A DNA stretch of 7,496 nt from an uncultured Hyphomicrobiales bacterium. GTDB taxonomy: Bacteria; Pseudomonadota; Alphaproteobacteria; Rhizobiales; Beijerinckiaceae. How positions within the stretch are numbered: the stretch's first letter is position 1; the number at the start of each line of letters is the position of its first letter. The notes beneath the pieces were generated by a model, which had not been told where the DNA came from, did not search any database, and was given only the letters and a program-made list of their open reading frames with translations. Below are positions 1 to 5,415 of this stretch, piece by piece. The stretch covers positions 1 to 7,496 of the forward strand of contig CAIXDD010000366.1 of assembly GCA_903918155.1 (NCBI GenBank), given 5' to 3'. A program made the position numbers and the translations under genes.

Positions 1-447
1 GACCTGCTGGCGCGCGCCGATGTGGTGAGCCTGCATGCGCCGGGCGGGGAGTCCACGCGCGGCATGATCGGGCGCGCGCAATTGGCGCGCATGAAACCGG
101 GCGCGGTGCTCATCAATACGGCGAGGGGCGATCTCGTGGACGTGAGCGCGCTGACGGATGCGCTCAACGCGGGCCGGTTGCGCGGCGCGGGGCTCGACGT
201 TTTGCCCAACGAGCCCCTGTTGCGCGACGAGGCGGAGATTTTTCGCGCAGGCGAAGCCGCGCAGGCCCATGCGGCCGACCTGCGCGGCCTGCTCGCAAGC
301 CATGTGCTGCTGCAAATGCCCAATGTGGTGGTGACGCCCCATATCGCCTACAACACCGCCGACGCCATGGCGCGCATCGTGGAGGCGACGGCGGAGAATG
401 TGCGGGCCTTCGCGCGCGGCGCGCCGCGCAACGTCGTTCGCGCCTGA
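1..447 (+). CDS. D-isomer-specific 2-hydroxyacid dehydrogenase, C-terminal part (5' truncated by window)
   Basis: The frame is open from the first base, so only the last 148 residues are present. They cover the end of the NAD-binding domain and the return to the catalytic domain. Visible landmarks are 'LINTARGDLVD' with the substrate-binding Arg at residue 42 of the fragment, 'GLDVLPNEP' with the catalytic-support Glu at 71, and 'VVVTPHIAYNT' with the catalytic His at 114. This Arg/Glu/His set is diagnostic for enzymes that interconvert 2-hydroxy acids and 2-keto acids with NAD(P)H in the cytoplasm. About 42 residues separate the Glu and His, longer than in classical phosphoglycerate dehydrogenases, so SerA is unlikely; the closest style is the general 'hydroxyacid dehydrogenase'/D-lactate dehydrogenase-like group. 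The real substrate cannot be told. The stop TGA is at 445-447. The next gene follows after 101 bp on the same strand. Confidence 0.9.
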   Translation, partial: DLLARADVVSLHAPGGESTRGMIGRAQLARMKPGAVLINTARGDLVDVSALTDALNAGRLRGAGLDVLPNEPLLRDEAEIFRAGEAAQAHAADLRGLLASHVLLQMPNVVVTPHIAYNTADAMARIVEATAENVRAFARGAPRNVVRA

Positions 448-548
448 CCTTGTCGCGCCCCCGGCTCGTCCAGCGGAACGCAGATAAGCCTTGCGGGCCC
501 CGGCGCGGGCGGACAGAATGGCCGCAACGAACCCTTGGGGAGGATCGC

Positions 549-1604
549 ATGCGTCACATGCGTTTGGGCGCCGCCGCGCTTCTGGCGGCCGTCGTCGCCG
601 GCCCGCAGGCCGCGCGCGCCGACGCTGCGGCGGATTTTTACAAGGGCAAGCAGATCACGCTGACCATCGGCTATGGGCCGGGCGGCGGCTATGACGTTTA
701 CGCCCGCCTGCTCGCCCGCCATATGGGCCGCAAGATTCCCGGCGAGCCGGGCATGGTGGCGCAGAACATGCCGGGCGCGGGCTCGCTGCGCGCCGCCAAT
801 TACATCTACAACAACGCGCCGCGCGACGGCACGGCGCTCGCCACGATTTCGCGCAACATGCCGATGATGGGCGTGCTCGGCGACAATAAGAACGTCATGT
901 TCGACGCGCGCAAGTTCACCTGGCTCGGCTCGCCCAGCAGCGTGCGCGAGGACGCCAATCTCCTGTGGGTGCGCAAGGACGCGCCGGCCAAGCGCATCGA
1001 GGACATCATCCGCCCCGGCGGGCCTGAATTGATTCTCGGCAGTTCGGCCGAAGGCTCCACCAGCTCCGACGTGATCCTCGTGGTGCGCGAGGCTTTGGGC
1101 GCGCGCATCAAGATGATCTCGGGCTATCCCGACAGCAACGCGCTGAATCCCGCTATCGAGCGGGGCGAGATTCATGGGCGTTTCGTGGGCATTTCCGCCA
1201 TCAGCGCGTCGCGGCCCTATTGGTTCGACAAGGAGTCGATCGTCGCGCCCATTCTGCAATTCGCGCGCACCACGCGCCATCCCATGTTCCCCGACGTGCC
1301 GACCGCGCAGGAAATGGCGAAGGACGAAGCCTCGCGCGTTCTGGTGGCGGCCTCGGAGATTCCCTACATGCTGGCGCGGCCCTTCGTCGGTCCGCCCGAC
1401 GTGCCCGCGCCGGTCGCGAAAATCCTGCAGACCGCCTTCATGGCGGCCGCCAATGATCCCGAATTCGTCGAGGACGCGAAGAAATTGCGCGTGGAGGTGA
1501 GTCCCGTAGGCCCCGAAGAGGCGCTGCGCATGCTCGACCTCATCGCCAATGCGCCTGCGGACGTGAAAGAGAAATTGCGCGCCGTTCTTGGCGAAGCGCG
1601 ATAG
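549..1604 (+). CDS. Bug-type periplasmic solute-binding protein (tripartite tricarboxylate transporter receptor family)
   Basis: This encodes a 351-residue exported receptor. The open frame could begin at 450, but the ATG at 549 is preferred: a GGGGAGGA ribosome-binding site lies at 537-544, and a typical signal peptide follows at once (short basic n-region, Ala/Leu/Val core, likely cut after ARA at residue 24). The mature protein starts DAAADFYKGKQITLTIGYGPGGGYD, with the Gly-rich first ligand loop at residues 41-50 and 'NMPGAGSLRAANYIYN' at 73-88, both typical of Bug/TctC proteins. These proteins bind small organic acids or related ligands in the periplasm and deliver them to a TctAB-type membrane pair. 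No tctA or tctB lies in the window, so it is an orphan receptor here; orphan receptors are common in this family. It may be co-transcribed with the lipocalin-like gene 31 bp downstream. The ligand is unknown. Confidence 0.88.
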   Translation: MRHMRLGAAALLAAVVAGPQAARADAAADFYKGKQITLTIGYGPGGGYDVYARLLARHMGRKIPGEPGMVAQNMPGAGSLRAANYIYNNAPRDGTALATISRNMPMMGVLGDNKNVMFDARKFTWLGSPSSVREDANLLWVRKDAPAKRIEDIIRPGGPELILGSSAEGSTSSDVILVVREALGARIKMISGYPDSNALNPAIERGEIHGRFVGISAISASRPYWFDKESIVAPILQFARTTRHPMFPDVPTAQEMAKDEASRVLVAASEIPYMLARPFVGPPDVPAPVAKILQTAFMAAANDPEFVEDAKKLRVEVSPVGPEEALRMLDLIANAPADVKEKLRAVLGEAR

Positions 1605-1635
1605 GGCGCCATCGCCCGCCGACAGGAGTCGCCGC

Positions 1636-2205
1636 ATGAAAGCCTATGTTCGTTTCCCTCGCCGGATCCCCCGTCACGTCTCGCGCGTCGCATTCGCCGG
1701 TGCCTTGTTTGGAGCCGCCCTCATGAGCGCTATCGCAACCCCTGCGCCCGTCGGCGCGCAAGAAGCCGGCAAGGCGGCGTTCCAGCGCCCGGTCTGGGGG
1801 GAGGACGCCAAGAAATTATTCGGATCGTGGCGGCTCGTGGAGACGACGAGCGACGGCAAGGTGCGGCCCGAGCGCGGCGCCAATCCGCTGGGCCTCATCA
1901 CCTATCATGAAAGCGGCTGGATGGCCGCGCAGATCCAGCCCGACCGCCCGCCCGTGGGCATGGCGGGCGCGCAGCCCAGCGGCGAGGAGGCGAAAGCCGC
2001 GCTGCATGGCTACACCGCTTATTTCGGCTCGTTCACCGTGGACGAGGCGAAGAAAGTGGTCGTGCATCATCGTCTGGGCAGCGTGTCGCCGGGCTGGGAA
2101 AAGACGCCCGATTACGTGCGCGCCTATGAATTCGAAGGGCCTGATCGCGTGGTGCTGCGCCCCGTGGGCAACAAGAACGCCTTGGTGTGGGAGCGGCTGA
2201 AGTGA
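1636..2205 (+). CDS. Exported lipocalin-like domain protein
   Basis: A protein of 189 residues. The frame is open from 1588, inside the previous gene, but the ATG at 1636 has an AGGAG site at 1624-1628 and starts a signal peptide: a basic n-region (RRIPRHVSR), a hydrophobic stretch at about residues 18-34, and a likely cut near VGAQ at 39-42. The mature part has the order of short motifs seen in the lipocalin-like family (Pfam Lipocalin_5): 'LFGSWRLVE' near 62-70, 'NPLGLITYHESGWMAAQI' near 83-100, 'GYTAYFGSFTVDE' near 125-137, 'VVHHRLGSVSPGWE' near 141-154, and a final 'LVWERL'. Family members are small beta-barrel proteins, mostly without a proven ligand. The 31-bp gap after the Bug receptor suggests one transcript and a periplasmic partner role, which is inference. 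Its stop is 7 bp from the stop of the convergent gene on the other strand. Confidence 0.82.
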   Translation: MKAYVRFPRRIPRHVSRVAFAGALFGAALMSAIATPAPVGAQEAGKAAFQRPVWGEDAKKLFGSWRLVETTSDGKVRPERGANPLGLITYHESGWMAAQIQPDRPPVGMAGAQPSGEEAKAALHGYTAYFGSFTVDEAKKVVVHHRLGSVSPGWEKTPDYVRAYEFEGPDRVVLRPVGNKNALVWERLK

Positions 2206-2212
2206 CGCGCGC

Positions 2213-2614
2213 CTAGCGCTTCCACATCCATTCGACGTCGTTCGCCTTGATCGTATAGGCGCGCACCTCGCAGGCTTTCGGCAAGCCGCCGGGCGCGCGC
2301 TTCTCTTCGACGACGAAGAAGCGGAATTCCTCGCCCTCGCGGTAGCGCCGCCCGAGGATCGAACGTTCCGCGCTCGGCAATTTCTTGCGGCGCAGCCAGG
2401 CGGCGCCTTCGGCGCATTCGCCCGCGTTCACGACGATGTTTTGAATCTCGACGATCGGGTAAAGCGCCTTGCAGGCTATGGCGCGCCCCTCCGGGTCGAG
2501 CAGGAATTGGCCGCTCTCCACCCAGCAGCGCAGCGGCGAAGTCGATTGCGCCGCCGCCTGCGGCGCAGCGGCGAAGGCGGCGCAGGCCGCGGTCGCGCCG
2601 GCAAGCAGGCGCAT
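2213..2614 (-). CDS. Small exported protein of unknown function with four cysteines
   Basis: I do not recognise the family. With the ATG at 2614 the product has 133 residues and opens with a clear signal peptide (MRLLAGATAACAAFAAAPQAAA, likely cut near residue 22). The mature protein of about 110 residues has four cysteines (in RCWVES, ACKAL, GECAEG and KACEVR), which would allow two disulfide bonds in the periplasm. It is otherwise charged and has no membrane segment. The start is uncertain. An in-frame ATG at 2719 has an AAGGGA stretch 13 bp upstream and would add a 35-residue N-terminal extension that encodes the 24-bp tandem duplication. I prefer 2614 because the signal peptide is then properly N-terminal, although the site before it (AAAGAG) is weak. 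It lies downstream of the GltB-like gene on the same strand, with a 188-bp gap (83 bp if 2719 is the start), so co-transcription is possible but not shown. Confidence 0.7.
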   Translation of the reverse strand: MRLLAGATAACAAFAAAPQAAAQSTSPLRCWVESGQFLLDPEGRAIACKALYPIVEIQNIVVNAGECAEGAAWLRRKKLPSAERSILGRRYREGEEFRFFVVEEKRAPGGLPKACEVRAYTIKANDVEWMWKR

Positions 2615-2616
2615 GC

Positions 2617-2664
2617 GGCTCTTTGCGCCAAGATCCGCGCGGCTCTTTGCGCGAAGATCCGCGC
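2617..2664. repeat. 24-bp tandem direct duplication upstream of the small exported protein
   Basis: Two adjacent copies of a 24-base unit lie at 2617-2640 and 2641-2664 and differ at a single base (position 13 of the unit, C against G). The unit begins GGCTCTTTGCGC and ends AAGATCCGCGC on the + strand. Each copy holds a near-palindromic 12-mer (CTTTGCGCGAAG in the right copy). The pair sits three bases upstream of the ATG at 2614, so it is either the 5' leader and promoter zone of that gene or, if translation begins at 2719, an in-frame 8-residue peptide duplication (AKSRAD/LGAKSR pattern). Confidence 0.9.
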
Positions 2665-2802
2665 CGACGCGCGTCGCCGCTCCGCCGTCCGTCTGCGTCT
2701 GCGCCGGCTTGCCGCTCATGCCCGACCGTCCGTCCCTTCTCAGTTCGCGCGGCGAGCATAAACGCAAACGCGGCGGGAGAAAGAGGGCGCCTTCGCTCAC
2801 GC

Positions 2803-4425
2803 TCAAGCGGCGGGCGAGAAGGAGCCCGCCTGCGCCATGTTCCATGCGTCGCGCAGGCGCGGGTCGCGCGCGCCTTGCAGCAATTCGCCCCGCTCGATGC
2901 GCGGATAGATTTGCGCATAAGTGGCGGTTTCATGCGGCGAGAGACGGCGCGTGACGTGGCGGCCCTCGAACCGCGCGGGATGGTTCAGTCCGGCGGCGGC
3001 GGTCAGCTCGGCCAGCGCATGCAGCGTGTTGGCGTGGAAATCCGCGACGCGGCGCGCCTTGTCGGGCACCACCAGCGCGCGCTGGCGTCCGGGATCCTGC
3101 GTGGCGACGCCGGTGGGGCACATGTCGGTGTGGCAGGATTGCGACTGGATGCAGCCCAGCGCGAACATGAAGCCGCGCGCGCTGTTGCACCAATCCGCGC
3201 CCAGCGCGATGGCGCGCGCCATGTCGAAGGCGGAGGCGATCTTGCCGCTCGCGCCGATCTTCACGCGGTCGCGCGCGTCGATGCCGATCAGCGCATTATG
3301 CACGAAGGACAGGCCCTCGCGCAGGGGCTTGCCCAGATGATCCATGAATTCGAGCGGGGCGGCGCCGGTGCCGCCTTCCGATCCGTCGACCACGATGAAA
3401 TCGGGATAGACGCCGGTTTCCGCCATCGCCTTGCAGATCGCGAGGAACTCCCATTCATGGCCGATGCAGAGCTTGAATCCCGCAGGCTTGCCGCCCGAGA
3501 GCCTGCGCATCTCGCCGATGAGGGTCATCAGCTCAAGGGGCGTGGAGAAAGCGGAATGGCTGGCCGGCGACACGCAATCCACGCCCATCGGCACGCCGCG
3601 CGTGCGCGCGATCTCCTGCGTCACTTTCGGCGCGGGCAAGACGCCGCCATGGCCGGGCTTGGCGCCCTGATTGAGTTTCAGCTCCACCATCTTGATCTGC
3701 GGATCGGCGGCCGTTTGCGCGAAACGCTCCGGCGAGAAGCGGCCTTGCGCGTCGCGCGCGCCGAAATAGCCCGAGCCGATCTCCCAGATGACGTCGCCCC
3801 CGCCGGCGCGGTGATGCGGGCTGAAGCCGCCTTCGCCCGTGTCATGCGCGAAACCGCCGAAAGCGGCGCCCTTGTTGAGCGCGCGGATGGCGTTGGCGCT
3901 GAGGGCGCCGAAGCTCATGGCGGAAATGTTGAACAGCGAGGCGTCATAGGGGGCGGCGCATTCGCGCCCGCCGATGCGCAGGCGGAAATTCGAATCCGGC
4001 GTCGGCGCGGGCGTGAGCGAATGGGTGAGCCATTCGAAGCCGTCTGCGTAGACGTCGTAATTCGTGCCGAAGGGCCGTTTGTCCAGCACGCCCTTCGCGC
4101 GCTGATAGACGACGGAGCGCTTGTCTCGCGAGAAGGGCATCGCGTGTTTTTCGTCCTCGAAGAAATATTGCCGCATCTCCGGGCGGATCTCTTCGAGCAG
4201 GAAGCGCAGATGCGCGGCGATGGGATAATTGCGCAAGATGGCGTGGCGGGTCTGGAAATAATCGTGCAGGCCGAGCGCCGTGAAGGCGCCGCCCACGACA
4301 AGGGCGCCTTGCGCCGCAAGCGAGCCCGGATCGGCCCAGACCCCGGCGAGGCCGGCCAGAAAGAGCGCCGCCGCGAGGGTCAGACAGGCGAAACGCGGCT
4401 GAAACGGCTTCAGAAAGAACGACAT
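2803..4425 (-). CDS. Membrane-anchored FMN-binding glutamate synthase (GltB central domain) family protein
   Basis: A 540-residue protein. Two hydrophobic segments (about residues 12-30 and 36-53) suggest an N-terminal membrane anchor. The rest is the FMN-binding and 3Fe-4S domain of the glutamate synthase large subunit: 'NISAMSFGALSANAIRALNKGA' at 166-187, 'DTGEGG' at 195-200, 'KPGHGGVLPAPKV' at 256-268, 'VVDGSEGGTGAAPLEF' at 345-360, and 'KIGASGKIASAFDMARAIALGAD' at 389-411. The cluster motif follows with Cys425, Cys431 and Cys436 in the C-x5-C-x4-C spacing of glutamate synthase. The glutaminase (class II amidotransferase) domain and the beta-helix GltB C-terminal domain are both absent, so it cannot be a normal ammonia-channelling GltB. 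Stand-alone members of this family are widespread and their substrate is mostly unproven. The ATG at 4425 follows a G-rich stretch that may serve as a ribosome-binding site. It diverges from arsR and lies upstream of the small exported gene. Confidence 0.9.
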   Translation of the reverse strand: MSFFLKPFQPRFACLTLAAALFLAGLAGVWADPGSLAAQGALVVGGAFTALGLHDYFQTRHAILRNYPIAAHLRFLLEEIRPEMRQYFFEDEKHAMPFSRDKRSVVYQRAKGVLDKRPFGTNYDVYADGFEWLTHSLTPAPTPDSNFRLRIGGRECAAPYDASLFNISAMSFGALSANAIRALNKGAAFGGFAHDTGEGGFSPHHRAGGGDVIWEIGSGYFGARDAQGRFSPERFAQTAADPQIKMVELKLNQGAKPGHGGVLPAPKVTQEIARTRGVPMGVDCVSPASHSAFSTPLELMTLIGEMRRLSGGKPAGFKLCIGHEWEFLAICKAMAETGVYPDFIVVDGSEGGTGAAPLEFMDHLGKPLREGLSFVHNALIGIDARDRVKIGASGKIASAFDMARAIALGADWCNSARGFMFALGCIQSQSCHTDMCPTGVATQDPGRQRALVVPDKARRVADFHANTLHALAELTAAAGLNHPARFEGRHVTRRLSPHETATYAQIYPRIERGELLQGARDPRLRDAWNMAQAGSFSPAA

Positions 4426-4442
4426 CGAGGCCCCCCGGATTT

Positions 4443-4462
4443 GGGGAAGCTTGAGCCTCCCC
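4443..4462 (-). promoter_or_regulatory. Hairpin in the leader of the GltB-like gene
   Basis: In the - strand transcript, GGGGAGGC pairs with GCUUCCCC around a UCAA loop: eight pairs, one of them G-U. It ends 17 bases before the ATG at 4425 and is not followed by a U tract, so it is not an intrinsic terminator. It may shape the 5' leader or simply reflect G/C richness; no function is shown. Confidence 0.35.
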
Positions 4463-4510
4463 GCTTTCGCCCGATGCTAGCATGGCTTGGCCGTCCCGCC
4501 AGACGCCGTC

Positions 4511-4540
4511 TTGAAACCGTCATATTGTATCGAGTAATCT
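4511..4540 (+). promoter_or_regulatory. Candidate sigma70-type promoter of the ars operon
   Basis: TTGAAA at 4511-4516 matches five of six bases of the -35 consensus. An 18-bp spacer leads to TAATCT at 4535-4540, a weak -10 (three of six). This is the most AT-rich stretch of the 121-bp divergent region, as expected of a promoter. Transcription from it would begin at about 4547, the A of the arsR start codon, which implies an absent or very short leader. No Shine-Dalgarno sequence is visible before arsR, in agreement with that. ArsR is known to repress its own promoter, so the operator probably overlaps this segment. Confidence 0.4.
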
Positions 4541-4549
4541 GGATATATG
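4521..4549. promoter_or_regulatory. Imperfect inverted repeat, possible ArsR operator
   Basis: CATAT at 4521-4525 and ATATG at 4545-4549 form 5-bp inverted arms around 19 bp, covering the putative -10 and the start codon of arsR. The location suits autorepression by a dimeric winged-helix ArsR. The arms are short and AT-rich and the inner bases are not symmetric, so this is a suggestion only. Confidence 0.25.
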
Positions 4550-4900
4550 GATCAGACCGAAGCCATTCTCGCCCTTGCGGCCCTGGGGCAGCCGACCCGC
4601 CTTGAGACCTTTCGCCTGCTTGTGCGGCGCGAGCCCGAGGGGGCGCCTGCGGGCGAGCTGGCCCGCGCCATGGGCGTGCCGCAGAACACGATGTCCGCGC
4701 ATCTTGCGATCCTGTCGCGCGCAGGGCTGGCGCGGGGCGCGCGCAACAGCCGCTCCATTCTCTATCGCGCCGACCTCGCGCGCTTTCGCGCGCTCGTCGC
4801 TTTCCTGATGACCGATTGCTGCGCCGGCCGCACCGAGCTTTGCGCGCCGCTGCTGGACGAACTCGCGTCCTGCCAGACCTCGAAAGGAGCATGCGCGTGA
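4547..4900 (+). CDS. arsR: ArsR-family arsenite-responsive transcriptional repressor
   Basis: A 117-residue winged-helix repressor of the ArsR/SmtB family. 'ALGQPTRLETFRLL' (12-25) is the typical N-terminal helix pair, and 'PAGELARAMGVPQNTMSAHLAILSRAGL' (34-61) is the helix-turn-helix, followed by the wing 'ARNSRSILYRAD' (65-76). The classical ELCVCDL metal site of E. coli-type ArsR is absent: the equivalent stretch (ELARAMG) has no Cys. Instead the C-terminus carries five cysteines, Cys91, Cys92, Cys99, Cys109 and Cys116. The CC-x6-C group resembles the C-terminal As(III) site known from Acidithiobacillus ferrooxidans ArsR. It is expected to leave the DNA when As(III) binds and so to turn on arsC and acr3 downstream. 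The ATG at 4547 gives the normal family length; no ribosome-binding site is seen before it. Its TGA overlaps the arsC GTG start by 4 bp. Confidence 0.9.
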   Translation: MDQTEAILALAALGQPTRLETFRLLVRREPEGAPAGELARAMGVPQNTMSAHLAILSRAGLARGARNSRSILYRADLARFRALVAFLMTDCCAGRTELCAPLLDELASCQTSKGACA

Positions 4901-5415
4901 GCGACCGCCTTTATAACGTTCTCTTCCTGTGCACCGGCAATACGGCGCGCTCCATTCTCGCCGAAGCGATCCTGCGGCATGAAAGCGCGGGCGCGTTTCG
5001 CGCCTTTTCGGCGGGAAGCCAGCCGAAGGGGATCGTCAATCCCTTCGCCTTGAAGACGCTCGCCGCCCATGGCTATCCGGTGGACGGATTGCGCTCGAAG
5101 AGCTGGGATGAATTCGCCGCGCCGGGCGCGCCGGCGATGGATTTCGTCTTCACCGTCTGCGACGGGGCGGCTGGCGAGGCGTGCCCCCTCTGGCCGGGCA
5201 AGCCCGTGACCGCGCATTGGGGCATCGAGGATCCCGCGGCCGAAGAGGGCGCGGACATTTTGAAACAGGCCGCTTTCGAACAGGCGTTTCAATATATGCG
5301 CAACCGCATCCGCGCCTTCGTCAGCCTTCCCATGGCCTCGCTCGAGGGCGCGCGTTTGCGCGCGCGGCTTGACGAGATCGGCGCCTTGCAGGGCGCGACC
5401 CGCGCGGAGGCGTGA
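4897..5415 (+). CDS. arsC: Arsenate reductase, low-molecular-weight protein tyrosine phosphatase type
   Basis: A 172-residue cytoplasmic enzyme that reduces arsenate to arsenite for export. The phosphatase-like anion loop C-x5-R is 'CTGNTARS', with nucleophile Cys12 and Arg18. Two further cysteines, Cys88 and Cys96 in 'FTVCDGAAGEACPLWPG', lie where thioredoxin-type arsenate reductases hold their redox relay cysteines. 'TAHWGIEDPAA' (105-115) holds the likely acid Asp112. Together with the neighbours this favours arsenate reductase over a plain tyrosine phosphatase. I choose the GTG at 4897 because AAAGGAG at 4883-4889 is then 7 bp upstream and the GTG overlaps the arsR stop as GTGA, a common form of translational coupling. 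The in-frame ATG at 4891 adds two residues but leaves only one base after the ribosome-binding site. The stop abuts acr3. Confidence 0.9.
   Translation: MSDRLYNVLFLCTGNTARSILAEAILRHESAGAFRAFSAGSQPKGIVNPFALKTLAAHGYPVDGLRSKSWDEFAAPGAPAMDFVFTVCDGAAGEACPLWPGKPVTAHWGIEDPAAEEGADILKQAAFEQAFQYMRNRIRAFVSLPMASLEGARLRARLDEIGALQGATRAEA

Noticed and set aside
491..519. Promoter for the Bug receptor (TTGCGG, 17 bp, CAGAAT)
   Set aside because: Only three of six and four of six bases match the consensus in a GC-rich gap, which is not enough to call.
348..1637. Open frame of 429 codons on the - strand across the Bug receptor
   Set aside because: It is a shadow of the receptor gene caused by base composition; no ribosome-binding site or recognisable domain.
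2809..2830. Seven-bp inverted repeat (GGCGGGC/GCCCGCC) at the end of the GltB-like gene as a terminator
   Set aside because: It lies inside the coding end, just before the stop codon, and is not followed by a T tract on the minus strand.
2623..4605. Open frame of 660 codons on the + strand across the GltB-like gene
   Set aside because: It is antisense to a protein with intact FMN and Fe-S motifs; its translation is Arg/Ala/Gly/His-rich without domains, as expected from GC-rich third-position bias.
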